A stretch of 64,000 nucleotides of DNA from Tribonema minus (lineage: Eukaryota; Sar; Xanthophyceae; Tribonematales; Tribonemataceae). Within the stretch, counting starts at the first letter, position 1. Each line of letters begins with the position of its first letter. Location of the stretch: contig JAFCMP010000223.1 of NCBI GenBank assembly GCA_017506865.1, positions 1,302,001 through 1,366,000 of the forward strand, given 5' to 3'. A program made the position numbers and the translations under genes. Under the pieces are notes generated by a model. It was not told the DNA's origin and did no database searches. It worked only from the letters and a program-made list of their open reading frames with translations. Positions 36,312 through 48,492 of this stretch are shown here, in pieces.

Positions 36312-37423
36312 GATGTGTTTTCTCAGACGTCGGGAAGCACGAGAAGTTTCAAGTCCACCAGCTGATGATGATGCTTAGGTCGTAAATGGAGCGCTATAGC
36401 CGCCTTTCTTGCACCGCGACCGGCTCGCTGAGCGCTGGAAGGGTGGTCTTGTCAAGAGCGCCAAAATCAGTCGAAGATTGGGGCACTTCAAGTTCTACTT
36501 CACTCGAGACGCAATCTAACGCTGTGAGAGTAGCTGGCGTGGGTGGGCGTGGCGGGTGTTGCTGCTGAGCTTTGCATCGGCTGCAATCATCATGCGTCTC
36601 CTGCAGCGCTCTCTGTCCAGAGTTCAGCTGCAATGCAGCAGGCGGCAACAGCAGCCTCAGTACTCGAACGTGAGCAGCACCCCAGTGGCGCGCAGCACCA
36701 GGCATGCAGCTTCAAGCAGCCGGGCAGGCATCAACAGGTGATCATCTGCCTGCGCCACTGAGTTATTGAATTTGTTCTCAGTTTACCACACGCTGGGTTC
36801 GTGAATGCATTCACTACGTCAATCGTGCTTCTTGCTTCAACGAGCAGCCCGAAAAGCGCAGCCGAAAGCGCTGACATCCAAAACACAACCGTGCGGTCCT
36901 CCGCAAACGTCGCAGTAGTGTCTTTCTGTGATGTGGCTTGGTACACCCAATGACCATGTGCTGATGCCTCACAAAATGGAGCAGGAGTAGCGGCGCCAAG
37001 CAGACGAAGGATACGCAGACACCTTCTACACAGTTGCACCCCTACTTGACATCACAAGAAACCCAACACTGCATCGCCTATCAAGCATCTCAATCATCTA
37101 CAGCACGTGTATAGAGATGGTGTCACAATGGCACCACAACCTGCCGTAATGCGCTCACCACTCACAATCACACGACATGGAAATGATTTACTCGTATGCA
37201 GCACTTCAATCCAACACGCCTGTCGTCATTATATGTACTGACCATCCCAACACGCCGCCACCTTGCCACTGCAACTGCCCCGCCCACTCCCCCCCCCCAT
37301 CCCCCCGCCCCCCCAACCACACAGACACCACCCCCCACAATTCCCCCAGCGCGCCCCCCGACGGCGCTGCAGCACCACCAGCACCACCGCCCCCACAAAA
37401 CCCAACGACAGCGCCGCAGCAAC
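36312..37423. other. Spacer between divergently oriented genes
   Basis: Lies between the minus-strand SAP30-type exons and the plus-strand TMEM65 gene. Minus-strand open stretches at about 36580-36394 (TALDCVSSEVELEVPQSSTD) and 37039-36731 look somewhat protein-like and could be 5' exons of the SAP30-type gene, but I could not connect them. Confidence 0.4.
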
Positions 37424-40121
37424 CCCCCCCATTGATAACGCCGAGGTGCTACGGCGCGTCTCCCTCTACCTAGAAGAGGACGATGCGATAGCGCACACGC
37501 TGGCAAAGTGCCTCACGCCGGAGAGTGCGCGCGCGCTGAGCGCTGCCCTGGACAGTACAGAGTACACAGTTCACGAGCCGCGGGCGTTGGCGCTCAGGAG
37601 GGTGGCGCTGCGCAGCGGCGTGCCGTTCGTAGGTGAGCTTGTTGAGTTTGCAGTTGAAGTTGTATGCTGCTGCTGCCGATCGTGGGCGGGGCTTTGCTGT
37701 GGTGTGCCTTGCATACGCGGCGGTTCCAACTCACTGTGCGCGATCAGTGAGGGGTGGCGTGTGCGTTGGTGTTGAGGCAATGTCGCTATGTATGTGGTGA
37801 TGCCAATTGTTGGAGAGCGTTGATGTATCGCACGGCAAGCCATGCAGCGCCGTGCCGAGTGCACGTACGCACATGCGGTGTTGTGCACACATGTTGCTGT
37901 GGATGTTGCACTTGCTGCAATTCCGAGTTGGGGTATGTGCCAATCGCCACATCAAATCATTGCTGCTGGCATCATAGATGATCGCTGCTCAAAAGAGTTT
38001 TGGGGCACGATGCTTTGGTGCCGGTACTATGTGGCAGACTAGGGGACTCAAGCCGTATTCCAACTATCCCGTGCAGAGGCACACGCGTTGATGTTGTACT
38101 TCAAGTATGATATGTACAATGTCAAAAGCGACATGCCCACATGCCTGTTCACGGCTCACTGTTTCACACACGCACCATCAAATATCAGCAGTGCTTGGGT
38201 ACTTCTACTGCGCAAGCTGCTGCAATCAGCAGAGACTCCTTGTAGTGCCGTTATCCAACCTGGCCTCTTAAACCGGCGGAGAAGCTGGTGCACCAAACTT
38301 CAACAATGCGTCCATCTCACAGCACCGCGCGCCGCCGTACAACGCTTTAGCGACGCCAGCATCACACCGAGCGCAGCAGCAACATGGCACAAGCGGCGAC
38401 GTGCCACCACACTGCAAACTAACAAAATTGAACTCTCCCCAACCCCCCCTCCCCCCCCCCCCTCCTTCACCCCCAGCCTTTGGCATCATGGACAACGCCA
38501 TCATGATCATTGCGGGCGAATACATTGACCTTACCCTGGGGGTGACCCTGGGCATATCAACCATGGCAGCAGCAGCGCTAGGAAACCTGGTCTCGGATCT
38601 GGCGGGGGTGGGTCTGGGGGGTGTGGTGGAGGGATGGGCCGCTAAGATTGGGCTGCCGGACCCCGGTCTGAGCAGGTATGCATGAAAACTTCAAGTTGAA
38701 GTATACAGCCGAACGCGCTGTGGGCAAGTGTGTGCGATGATGCGTATGGGCATGATATGAAAACTTCAAGTTGAATTACGTAAATGCGCGCGCTGCGTGC
38801 AAATGTGTGCGAGGACGCATTATGGACAGTGCGGCGCGCGCGTTTGCGACGCGCTGCGGTGTAGAAGCTGCGGCGCGCCGTGAGCGGCGATGGGCATTAC
38901 TGAACGTACATTCATACCATGAGCGGAGGCGGTCACTGCAAGTCAGTGCTCGGTGCGCTGTGACTGATTGCGGCGGCGCGCCGTGAGCGACGAAGACCGT
39001 CATTGCGCATGTACATGCCCGATAGTTGATGAGCATCACTGCAAATCAGTGTAGCAGTTGGGTCGGGCGGGATTGCACTGCGCAACTCGCATAGCCTCAG
39101 GCACCTGGAGTCCTCATATACGCTGTGTGGTAGTAATGACCGCACTGCCCGGCACTTGCACCAATGTGCAATGACAACGGATCACCGCTGCAGTGCTGGC
39201 AATAAGCGGTGGTATTACCCCAGCCGTGCATGTCAACAGCAGTTTGCACTGCATGGAAGAGTTGAAGTAAGGGCAACCACGCTCAGCAACGGTGCCTGGT
39301 GCATGGTTTTGTGGCTGCCTTGTTGATTCGCCATGGAGGTGACGGAGCCAGTGCTCAGTGACTGCTGCAGCGCTCGTCGATGGCCGCCGCAGTATGTATG
39401 TATTGCATGCCAACATCGGAAACTACTGGCAGGGCAACTACGCTCAGCAACCATTTCTTAAGCATGGTGTGGTTTTGGTGGCTGCCACTTTTGGTTTGTC
39501 AATGCAGTGCGGAGTGGCTGCTGCCGCACTCATGTTAAAGCCTACGTGGGGGAGGGTCAACTGCAAGGCTGCTGCGGACCACTGACTCAGTGTCAAAGCA
39601 AGTCGAGTCTGAGGTCTGGGTCCTGAGCGTTGCGCACCGCTTTAAGGCGCAGCAAGGCTAGCCGCATGTCTACCCCATGTGTATCCCATGGCCTGCTGAA
39701 TAGCGGCCTGCTCCACTCAGGGTGACCGCAAACCTGACCCTACGCCGCAACACTGTACCTTCATACCTTAAATCCAAATCCACAATTTCAACCCTAATTG
39801 ACCATGGCGCATCTGACTGAGCATCATCGTATCGTGGCTGTCATGGCAGAGCTCAAATAGCCTGTGACTTCAACCCCAGCCCGCAACTTCAACCCTAATT
39901 GACCATGGCACATCTGACTGAGCATCATCGCATCGTGCTGTCATGGCAGGGCTCAGATGAATCTGCGCAGCGTGCGCACGGCAGGCCACATTGGCTGTGC
40001 CATTGGGGTCACAATCGGCTGCTTGCTGGGCATGTTCCCCCTGCTGCTGCTGCCGAGTCCCGAGGCCCTGGAGGAGGTGGGAAAAATTCTGGAAAACTTT
40101 TCTCATTCTTTCTTGAATTAG
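37424..40121 (+). CDS. TMEM65: TMEM65-like mitochondrial inner-membrane protein
   Basis: Exons: about 37424-37632 (5' limit uncertain), 38477-38675 and 39971-40121, joined in phase 1 and phase 2. The product runs VLRRVSLYLEEDDAIAHTL ... RRVALRSGVPFV, then FGIMDNAIMIIAGEYIDL, TLGVTLGISTMAAAALGNLV and SDLAGVGLGG, then GHIGCAIGVTIGCLLGMFPL. This is the signature of TMEM65 (VPF-FGFLDN-IMI-AG--ID-TLGV-LGIST), a three-helix inner-membrane protein linked in animals to mitochondrial sodium/calcium exchange. The N-terminus upstream of 37424 (transit peptide) is not resolved; Pro-rich sequence and poly-C runs precede it. Splicing inside CTGCGCAG at 39970 avoids a stop that the earlier CTCAG would create. 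A donor-like GAG|GTGGGA at about 40077 could add a further 3' exon. Confidence 0.88.
38671..38790 (+). repeat. Tandem duplication at TMEM65 exon 2 donor
   Basis: CATGAAAACTTCAAGTTGAA occurs at 38682 and again, as TATGAAAACTTCAAGTTGAA, at about 38756. Both are followed by a GCGC(T)GTG...GTGTGCGA(G/T)GA block. Confidence 0.8.
39790..39985 (+). repeat. Tandem duplication at TMEM65 exon 3 acceptor
   Basis: The block AACTTCAACCCTAATTGACC followed by ATGGC(A/G)CATCTGACTGAGCATCATCG and a CATGGCAG(A/G)GCTCA ending occurs twice (about 39785-39856 and 39889-39957). The second copy abuts exon 3. Confidence 0.85.
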
Positions 40122-41213
40122 AGCATCGTGACTGCATGCAAGGCTCACCGATGCCTCACAAAACGCATCACTCAAAGCGCTTTTGAGTATGGCATTGCGG
40201 ATTGCGAGGTTTGACATTACGCACAATGGCAGTGTGCACTGCTGCCAGATCCTGAGGCCCTGGAGGAGGTGGGGGCAGTTTTGAAGACCACTCTGCATAT
40301 CAATCTCTAAGCATTGTACAACGTGTGACTTATCCATCTCCAAAACCTATCCTCTCAACAGCTCTCATCTACTGCATATGCGATTGCATTGGCACAACGT
40401 GTGGGCTTCTTCTGCTTCGGCTAGTTTTGTTTGTGCTAGTTTTGTTTGTGCTTTCGTGTCTGCTAGTTCGCTTCACCTGGTGTGTTAGCCAGCGGTGTGC
40501 GTCGTGTCATGTTGTGAATGCGTGTGCCGTCACAGGTCATAGCTGCTGAGCTAGTATGTCTCGAGTTAGTTTGCTCTTGCAATCGCTGGCATGTTGCGAT
40601 AAGTCCCCTGCTTGCCTCTCTCGGAGTGCATGATGAACGTGCTTAACGATGTGCTGCATACATACTGATACCCCAGACAGCGCAGCCATGTAGCTACCCA
40701 GCATTGTTTGACTTCAAGTTGACTCACCTGCTGATGTGAAATGGTGTGTTAGTGTGCGCACATGAGCAGCTGCATGAGTGAGTGATTGAGTCAAGTGAGA
40801 TGAGCGGAAATGGCTTGATGCACACGAGAGCGCAGCTAGCTGGCGGCATCTCATGGCGCAAGACTGGCTTTGGTGTTACCGCTGCTACATGTCCCTATGT
40901 GTGTTCAACCACCTCCACTTTTGGCGTATGGCAATGTTACCTCAACATTGCGATAACTTCAAGTCATCACTCTACCTATTGCGTCAACTTCAATTTATTG
41001 CACCACTTTTGCGGCGCTGCAGCCGTGCGCTCCTGGTACTGTTGCTGTATGCTGCACTGCTGCTGCGTTGCTCTCAAAAATTCCCACCGCCCTTACAGGC
41101 GCACCACCGTGGCTGTCTCATGTGCTTCTTCGTAACTGCCACTTTGCTGTAGCTGCCACTTTATCGCAACTGCCGTATCAGCTGAGCGATGCTTGCGCTT
41201 GCTTGCTCAACAG
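40122..41213. other. Spacer or introns upstream of the GAF exons
   Basis: Contains a second copy (about 40243-40275) of the end of the TMEM65 coding exon (GAGGCCCTGGAGGAGGTGGG). Upstream exons of the GAF gene must lie here or further left, but none is evident. Confidence 0.4.
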
Positions 41214-43506
41214 AAAAAGCGCATCGAGAAGACGGTTGCGCTGGTGGACGTGGTCATGCACGAGGCAACAGACTTTCTAGAGTGAGTAACGATAAGACTG
41301 ACTAGAGTGAGCTTTTGCAATTCATGACCCAATTATCCTGGTTGTGCATGAATCTGAGTTGCCGTTTCATATTTGTGAAACTGGACAGGCAGCAAGCGCT
41401 TTGCGTGGCATCGCCCAGTAGATCCAGTGTTGCACGACGGAGCAGGCGCACTCCGTGTAGTGAGTACGTGGGTGGTAATTAGTTGAAATCGATTGACCCG
41501 TTGGTGTTGTAATGAAGTGCTGCTATGCTATCGGTGTGCTTCAACGCATATTGCAGGGCGCACTGATTCAATTGCTCTGGTATGGATTTCATGCAGTCCC
41601 TTGAGACCTCTCGTCCAAGTACACGAATGCGTGCCCATGGTTTGATGGACCCTGCCGACTCTGCCGGCTCTGTTTTGCCGTGCAGATTTGATGTTTGACG
41701 CCGTGAATTTCAAAAAAAGTTCATGACGTGGATCTGTGGTGCTGTTATGTCTCAATCCACTTGCCGCTGACGCGCCCTGCAACTGCAAAATGCCACCTTC
41801 ACGTGTGTGCAGCTGCAAAGGCTTGACGCTCTTGATGCTTAATTCTGACCCAAACGCTTGGGCCACCGTCTGACCTCGCCCTTCAACTTCAACAATGAAC
41901 CTCACGTGCGTGCAGCTGCAAAAGTGTGACACTGTTCATACCGTACCCTAGATCTGACCCTTGTCCCCACTGACTCGTGCCCCGCAACTTCAATACACCA
42001 ACTTCACTTGTGCAGCTGCGAGGGTGTGACGCTCTTCATAGCGGATCACGACCAGCAGAAGCTGTGGTCACAACTGCGCGGCTACGACTCTATCAGGGAT
42101 CTCACGCTGTCCTTCGATGAAGGCCCCGTGGGAAGAGTCGCCAGGGAGGGCAAGCCTCTAAACGTGAGTGCCACACAAAGATCAGTGCTGCAATTGGAGC
42201 ACGCTGCGCATTGTCCATGTGCACGACCCCTCAATGTGAGTGCCACGCACAGTGCAACGCTGCAGTTTGAGCACGCTGCCAACTGTTTATACTTCTAAAT
42301 ATGCACGTCATCTGTGATGATCAGCAGCCCTATATATATCACAGTTTCTGTCAGGGAAGGCAAGTTTCGCAATGTGAGTGAGCGCCGCCCACAGATGCGT
42401 GCTGCGGTACTGCGGGTAGGGAGCAGAGGGGGCCCCCGATGAAGCTGGCGCCCAATCACCATGCATGTCAGTGCTCAGCACAAACAGATTGCAGGGCAGC
42501 ATTGACCCCAACCCCAGTCCTGGTCCTCGTTGACCCTGATCGTTGGGGGGGGCGCTAATCTTCACATACATCCGCGCCCATATCACCAACAAGACTGGGC
42601 GCAGTGATGGCATACACGTCAGGGGATGATGGTTGTGAGCATGCTGACATCTGTCCGTGCGCACGTCATTGATGGCGTCTGTCCGTGCGTACGCCATTGA
42701 TGGCGATGATCGGCACAGGCTGACGGCCTTTGCATATTGCAACTCGCAACATCACATCATACTCTGCCTCCCTTCTTGGTGTTCTTCAAAATACTTCCAG
42801 CTTGGCATATGTGAGATTGTTATCCCTGGCGCACAGGGGCAGTTGGTTCACTGCCCCCGTGCCCTGCTTGTTCGATTGCTGCCCTTGCGTTCGCCGCCGC
42901 TGCCTGCTGCCTACAAATGCGGCTACCCAAGCCGCTGCTCTGTATGCGCTCCCTGGCCTCACGCTACAAGCATCCGCAACATCAAGTCCTTGAGAGCACA
43001 TGTTCTTCTGAAATACCTCCTTGTTGAAACACAATGAAGTCTCGCCATACATCCTCGTCACACGATGCTAACGCGTTGCTGGTGCCCCCCCCGTCCCCCT
43101 TCCTCATGCGTGCCCCCCCTCTCAGCTGCCCGCGGACGCCGCCACCAAGTCAGTGCTCTGCATGCCCGTGACGGACTCGCGCCACAAGGTGCGCGCCGTC
43201 GTGCAGGCCGTGGGCAAGCGCGGCGACAAAACGCCGCCGCCGAGCACTGCTGCAGACGATACTGATGTGTTGAGCGCTGCCTCCGCAGCGGCGTCGTTCA
43301 CGGCCGCGGACGAGGCCGCGCTCGCGGCGCTGTGCTCGCACATCAGCGCGGACTTGGAGGCGTTGGAGCGGACGGGGGCGGCGCAAGCGGACCTGAGGCA
43401 GACGCTGTCGCTGCTGCGCTCGCATGGGGATCTGTCCCCCCTGGATTTCCCCCCTGCGCGCCGGTCGTCCGTCAGGCCCGTGGCTCCCCCTCCCCCACCT
43501 GTATAG
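41214..43506 (+). CDS. GAF-domain protein, C-terminal part
   Basis: Exons: 41214-41281 (KKRIEKTVALVDVVMHEATD), 42016-42163 and 43126-43506, spliced in phase 2 and phase 0. The joined sequence DCEGVTLFIADHDQQKLWSQ ... GPVGRVAREGKPLN, then TKSVLCMPVTDSRHKVRAVV and FTAADEAALAALCSHISADL, follows the GAF fold of phosphodiesterase/cyclase type (TLFIVD-----LWS ... G-AG-VA--G--LN ... S-LC-PV-D). GAF domains bind cyclic nucleotides or other small ligands. About 20 residues normally found between PLN and the SVLCMPV strand (DAY-D-RF region) are missing; an additional exon may lie in 42164-43125 or the domain is shortened. The protein ends in a Pro-rich tail. The N-terminal part is not identified. Confidence 0.75.
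41795..42060 (+). repeat. GAF exon acceptor array (3 copies)
   Basis: GTGCAGCTGC(A/G)A..G.GTGACGCTCTTCAT-like blocks begin at about 41810, 41910 and 42011; the last is the functional acceptor. Each is preceded by CTTCAAC(A)...CTTCAC. Confidence 0.8.
42140..42395 (+). repeat. GAF exon donor array (3 copies)
   Basis: The exon end CCTCTAAAC|GTGAGTGCCACAC at 42155-42175 is repeated as CCCCTCAATGTGAGTGCCAC at 42228. A weaker version, AGGGAAGGCAAGTTTCGCAA then TGTGAGTG, is at 42353. AGTG(C)TGCA.TT(G)GAGCACGCTGC follows the first two. Confidence 0.85.
42890..42980 (+). repeat. Degenerate copy of the last GAF exon start
   Basis: CTGCCTACAAATGCGGCTAC and the following GCTGCTCTGTATGC..CTC.CGCTACAAG parallel the functional exon start at 43126 (CTGCCCGCGGACGCCGCCAC ... 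GTGCTCTGCATGC ... CGCCACAAG). Confidence 0.7.
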
Positions 43507-43529
43507 GGATCGTGCCCGTGGGCATTGAA

Positions 43530-43558
43530 GGGGGGGGGGGGGGGGGGGGGGGGGGGGG
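43530..43558. repeat. Poly-G run of 29
   Basis: Longest homopolymer seen in the window, 23 bp after the GAF gene stop codon. Confidence 0.95.
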
Positions 43559-43725
43559 TACGGTATGGTGCTGGTGCTAGTGGTTGTGGTCACGTAACGT
43601 GCAGCGACGGCGCATTCGTATGTGATTAGAGTGTAGGTATGTAAATAGCCCAGCGTGTGGTGTACATTACTTTGCATACTGGCTCAGGCTGGTGTGGGGT
43701 TCGTGTGCGATGTTTTGACTCCTGC

Positions 43726-44797
43726 TGTACTTTTATTATATTCCACTTGTGGCTGTGGAAATGCCATGTTGTAGGTGTGTCGCCTTGTTCTCACTCTTGG
43801 ATGTAGCATGCAAAGCTTGCACGCCACACCCCGCCCCCCACATCACCCCCAACAAAGCATCCGCAAGCGACTGTCCCCCACATACTAGCAGGGATACCAA
43901 ACAAAGCTACAAGACTCTCCCCCCACAGACAGACCCGTCTTAGGGCCACCCAGCTCCACGCAGACTCCATCTCAAAGTTTTCATGCAGGCCAAGGTCACC
44001 ATAATGGGCCCTGAACTGGAGATTGTGGCTATCTACGTGAACCCCGATATCATAAAGATAAGCAGAGGGAGTCACTGGGCGCCAGGCGCTGGCGCTAGAA
44101 AGAAAGGCTATATAACTAAGCAAAGCATCGCCTCCTTGATGAGCGGGACGGTGGTTCACCGGGCCTCCCATATCACCCCCAACAAAGCATCCGCAAGCGA
44201 CTGTCCCCCACACACTAGCAGGGATACCAAACAAAGCTGCAAGACTCTCCCCCCACAGACAGACCCTTCTAAGGGCCACCCAGCTCCACGCAGACTCCAT
44301 CTCAAAGTTTTCATGCAGGCCAAGGTCACCATGATGGGCCCTGAACTGGAGATTGTGGCTATCTACGTGAACCCCGATATCATAGAGATAAGTAGAGGGA
44401 GTCACTGGGCGCCAGGCGCTGACGCTAGAGAGAAAGGCTATATAACTAAGTAAAGCATCGCCTCCTTGATGAGCGAGGTCACGGCTCACCGCAGGCTGCA
44501 AGCCTGACAAGATATTGCCATTTACCGCTGCGAGTAACTTGTGGTTGGTGCCGTGGTGTGCAGCCGACTCCGCTTGCTCTCCAAGCACGCCAAGCCGCTG
44601 CCTGTCCCTCCTCCGCACGCCAGCCAGGGCTTCCGAGACACCACCACACGTTTGAAGTTCTCTCGAAGGGGCTACGCACGCTGGCATCACCTGAGGGCCG
44701 CTGGTGCTAGCTCCTGCAAGCCCTGCAGCCCAGCCCACCCACCAAACCAGCCGCATTCGCTGCCACGCCTTTCGGCGTTAACGAGCTTGGGACGCTT
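43726..44797 (-). repeat. 1.07-kb dispersed repeat, copy B, with a 321-codon minus-strand ORF
   Basis: Same element as 23942-25018, differing by a few substitutions and one 6-nt in-frame deletion (44668). The minus-strand frame 44756-43791 stays open. As in copy A, TGTACTT lies at the left edge (TGTACTTTTATTATATTCC) and right edge (GACGCT-TGTACTT). It lies between the GAF and desaturase genes. Confidence 0.85.
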
Positions 44798-45344
44798 GTA
44801 CTTGCATGCACCCAGAGAACTTAGGAAAGATCCGCACTACATAACCTGGCCTTGGCATGGCGACTGAACGACCATAAGGTGGCTTTGGGTTGTGAAAATG
44901 CACAGCATGGCGCCTGAACGACCAGAAGGTGGCTTTGGCTTGTGAAAATGCACCATGTCTGTGTGCGACATGGGAACACAGCCAACTCTCCACAGCAAAC
45001 ACAGTAAATTCTCATTTTGAATCTCTGCCAAGTTTAGTTGTCGGGGTTCGCAGAGATGTGATCGTTGACATTGGGCACACAATTCTGCACACGCATTGTG
45101 CCGCGCACTCTATCTAGTGTTTTGAGTTCGGTGACGAAAACATTGTGGGTCTCGTCTTGGGGATCCCCCAGATTCCTGAACCCTAGTAGCAGGGTTTGCC
45201 GCTCCGTGAAAGGTTCGGGGCGCTCACCAATGAGAGATCGCTGACGATGTGTTCGAAACATTGCAGGCGTACTGAAGGCGACGGAGCTTGCACACACGGG
45301 GATACGCGTTCACAACACTACCGGAGCACAACAGCGTTGGCAGC
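44798..45344. other. Upstream region of the desaturase gene
   Basis: Contains a tandem duplication of about 57 bp (CATGGCG(C/A)CTGAACGACCA(T/G)AAGGTGGCTT at 44856 and 44908, each followed by TGTGAAAATGCAC). A non-coding leader with a possible intron ending TTGCAG at 45265 may lie before the start codon. No TATA-like signal stood out. Confidence 0.5.
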
Positions 45345-48300
45345 ATGTGCGCATCGGACACGGCTGCCGCGGCAGCACCGCGAAAGGAGGTCTTGATCAT
45401 GAAGCAGCGGCACATGACTCTGAACCCAATCTCGCTGACAAGAGATACTGTGGCAGCATGTAGGCACCACTGGAGGGAGGGCACGTTCAACTGGCCCATG
45501 GGCATCTACATTACCCTGGTTCACGTGGCGGCCATCATCGGAGTCATGAACGTGCCCGCGGCGAGCTGGAAAACGCAGCTGCTGGCGTTCGCCTTGTGGC
45601 CAATATCGTGAGTCGAAACATGAAACTGATCATCATGTCGCGCGTGTAGTGGCCACGGTGCATGCTGCTGCACCAGCGGCGCTATGCATTCAGCTCGTGG
45701 CTGTGATATGTGAGTGCCCTGCAATTAGCTGTTGCACCAGAAGATGCGTTGAGCAAACCCCCACAGATGAGAGTCGAAGGCTGCTGTCATGCAACTCGTC
45801 GCTAGCACGGCTCATGGCTGCACAATATAAGCTATGTGTCGAACACCGACCAGCACTTCGTCAGGGAAGCGAATTTTGTAGAGCTCGTCGTCGCAAGAAG
45901 GCTACAACCCCCCCCCTTTGAGTTCTCTCACATCTATGTACTCATGAAGCCGAGGCACTGAGTGAGAGCAGTCCTCATGCAACAAATGCTCAATTGGAGC
46001 AGTGCAGATTTCCCATGCACACAGGCTTCATTGTTCCAAATTTGAATTTAAGTTTTACCTTTGCTGAAAATGCTGGCAGCACCGACCTTGAAGTCAAGCT
46101 AAGCAAGGGGGTTTACTGTCACAACTCTATTGGGCAACGAGCTGTTTATGCTACACACTCAAGTTTTGCTTCTTGCTTGCTGCTATATAGCTCATACAGT
46201 GGCGTGCTTTCTGAGTTGTTTTTGAAAAGATGTACCAGCTTCATAATTATGGTTCCATGCATGTGTTCATGCAAGGGCAATGCCATGGCTATGGATCCAC
46301 GCAGCGAGTCGTTGTTAGAACGTTGCGTTCAAATGCGTTGCAGTGAGTACCAATCTATGATACCCGCCAAACTCCTAGCTATTGCCAGGTGCGCTGAAGA
46401 ACTAGTGGCCTGCTGCAGAGGGGGGCGTGCAACAAGGACGGGAGGGGGGGTGGGGGGGGAAAAGGGGGTTAGCACGGCTTAACATGACCAAGGGGATGGG
46501 ATGTGTGTGTGTTGGGGGGGGGGGGGGGGGGGGCACCTGCCCTCGCCCCCCTCTGCAGTGAGCAAACATTGCACTCAAAAACACGTGCGTTGCCATTACC
46601 CCCCCACACGGCGGACTTCCAGCGTACAGCATACCTACCGCTCCACTTGCTTTCCGCATGCGCCTTGCGTGTGCACACGCCATCATGCCCAATGCGTCAC
46701 CCACACGAGTTTTTGCACTAAACGTACCTAGGCTTACCTAACACTAAGCGCCTCCACTGTCAAAGCGTATCCGTCCGGTAGTTGAGCCAAGTTCTACACG
46801 TGACGCTCCGCCGTGCGCCTATATCCATATTCATACCTACCCGTCATCCATCCATTGCACTCAGCATGCTCAGCATGCGCCTGTGTGCCCATACCAATGC
46901 CTACCCCTCTGTGTTTGTATGCCTCGCTGTAGCCTCGGCATCACGCGCAGTGCGCTCCGCCGGTACTCGTACGGTGCGCGCGCCTTGTATAAGCATGACG
47001 CGCCTTTATACCCATACCCCCCCCTCCCCCCCCCCCTTCGTGTGCGCCTCGCAGGGGCCTCGGCATCACCGGCGGCGTGCACCGCCTGTGGGCGCACCGT
47101 TCTTACGAGGCGCACTGGAGTGTGCGCGTCTTTCTCATGCTCATCAACTCGATCGCGAACCAGGGCTCCATCTACCACTGGTCGCGTGACCACCGCGTCC
47201 ACCACAAGCACTCGGAGACGGACGCCGACCCGCACAACGCGCAGCGCGGCTTCTTCTTTGCGCACATGGGCTGGCTGTACGTCAAGAAGCACCCGGAGGT
47301 GATCGCCGCGGGGCGCACGCTAGACTTCTCGGACCTGGAGCGCGACCCCGTCGTCATGTTTCAGGTATGTATGTATGGCTGCATTGTGTTTGTGCATAAA
47401 AAGCATGTATATACAGTACATTGGGATAGAACGCTGCTGTCCTGGTGCGGCGGGGCGCACACTCATGGTCATGTTTCAGATACGTAGGTATGGCTGCGTA
47501 CTGTGTGTGTAACGCATGTGTACAGTGAACAACACTGGGAGATGAGCGCTGCTGAGGCGGTGCTTGGTGGACCTCCCGGGCCTACCATGTATGCAATGTG
47601 CGGTGACATTATGCTGCAAGGTGTGCTTGTACCCCATTCATGCGGGTACCCCATTCATGCCGGCTGGGTAGGAATCCAGTGTCACATGCGTCAAGTGATT
47701 GTGTGTCATATGAGGATCCCACCCCGACTTTTCTTGGATGTGCATCAGTGTGCTCAAGGTGCTGAGTAACCGTTGTCTTCCTGCGCGTGTGTGATTACCG
47801 GTATGCTCAAAAGTCTTATGCTGTTGCTCAAACTGCCATGTTCCGCACCCACTGCAGCGTCACTTTCGGACTCGCCTGAAGTACAAACAGTGCCTCGTTC
47901 TGTGTGGCCCACGCTTTTTGACACCTTTCATGCCATCCACACAACCCCCTCTAACCCCCCTTACCCCCCCCCCCCCCCCTCCCTCTTGCAGGACCGCCTG
48001 GACCCCTGGTTCGCCCTCTTCATGTGCTTCTTCTTCCCCGGCCTCGTGGCCAAGTACGGCTGGGGCGAGAACTTCTGGGTGGGGTTCTGGGTCGCGGGCG
48101 CGCTGCGCTACTGCTGGGTCCTCCACTGCACGTGGTGCGTCAACTCGGCCGCGCACATGTTTGGCGACCACCCGTACGACAACTCGTGGCCCGCAGAAAA
48201 CCCCGTAGTGTCGATCCTAGCCGTCGGCGAGGGCTGGCACAACTGGCACCACAAGTACCCCTTCGACTACGCCGCGAGTGAGTTTGGCGTCGCGGCGCAG

Positions 48301-48492
48301 TTCAACCCCACCAAGCTCTTCATCGACGCGTGCGCGAACGTCGGCCTCGTCTCCAAGCGCAAGCGCGCGACGGGCGCGTGGGAGAAGCTCAAGGAGCGCC
48401 GGGACGAGGCCGAGGACGGTTCCGCGGACGGTTCCGCGGCGCCCGTGAAGCTGTCGCCCGCGGCCGCCGCCGTCGCCAAGAAGGCGGAATAA
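45345..48492 (+). CDS. Acyl-CoA delta-9 (stearoyl-type) desaturase
   Basis: Exons 45345-45607, 47055-47364 and 47992-48492 give 357 residues. Start chosen at the first in-frame ATG (MCASDTAAAAAPRKEVLIMK). All three di-iron histidine clusters are present: HRLWAH (97-102), HRVHH (134-138) and HNWHH (274-278), plus NSAAH (242-246), which supplies a further ligand in stearoyl-CoA desaturases. Hydrophobic segments around 45-85 and 195-240 fit the four-helix ER membrane topology. The enzyme introduces a cis double bond at C9 of saturated acyl-CoAs using cytochrome b5. No fused cytochrome b5 domain is present, unlike fungal Ole1; the C-terminus is a short charged, Ala-rich tail. Both acceptors are preceded by poly-C runs. 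Confidence 0.95.
45994..46482 (+). other. Open frame inside desaturase intron 1
   Basis: A 162-codon open frame lies wholly inside intron 1 (45608-47054). It has lower GC than real exons here, ends in G-rich repeats and matches nothing I know. Probably chance. Confidence 0.25.
47340..47530 (+). repeat. Desaturase exon 2 donor duplication
   Basis: GTCATGTTTCAG|GTATGTATGTATGGCTGC at the functional donor recurs as GTCATGTTTCAGATACGTAG and GTATGGCTGC at 47468-47498, both followed by GTGT-rich sequence and a GCATGT.TA.ACAGT block. Confidence 0.85.
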
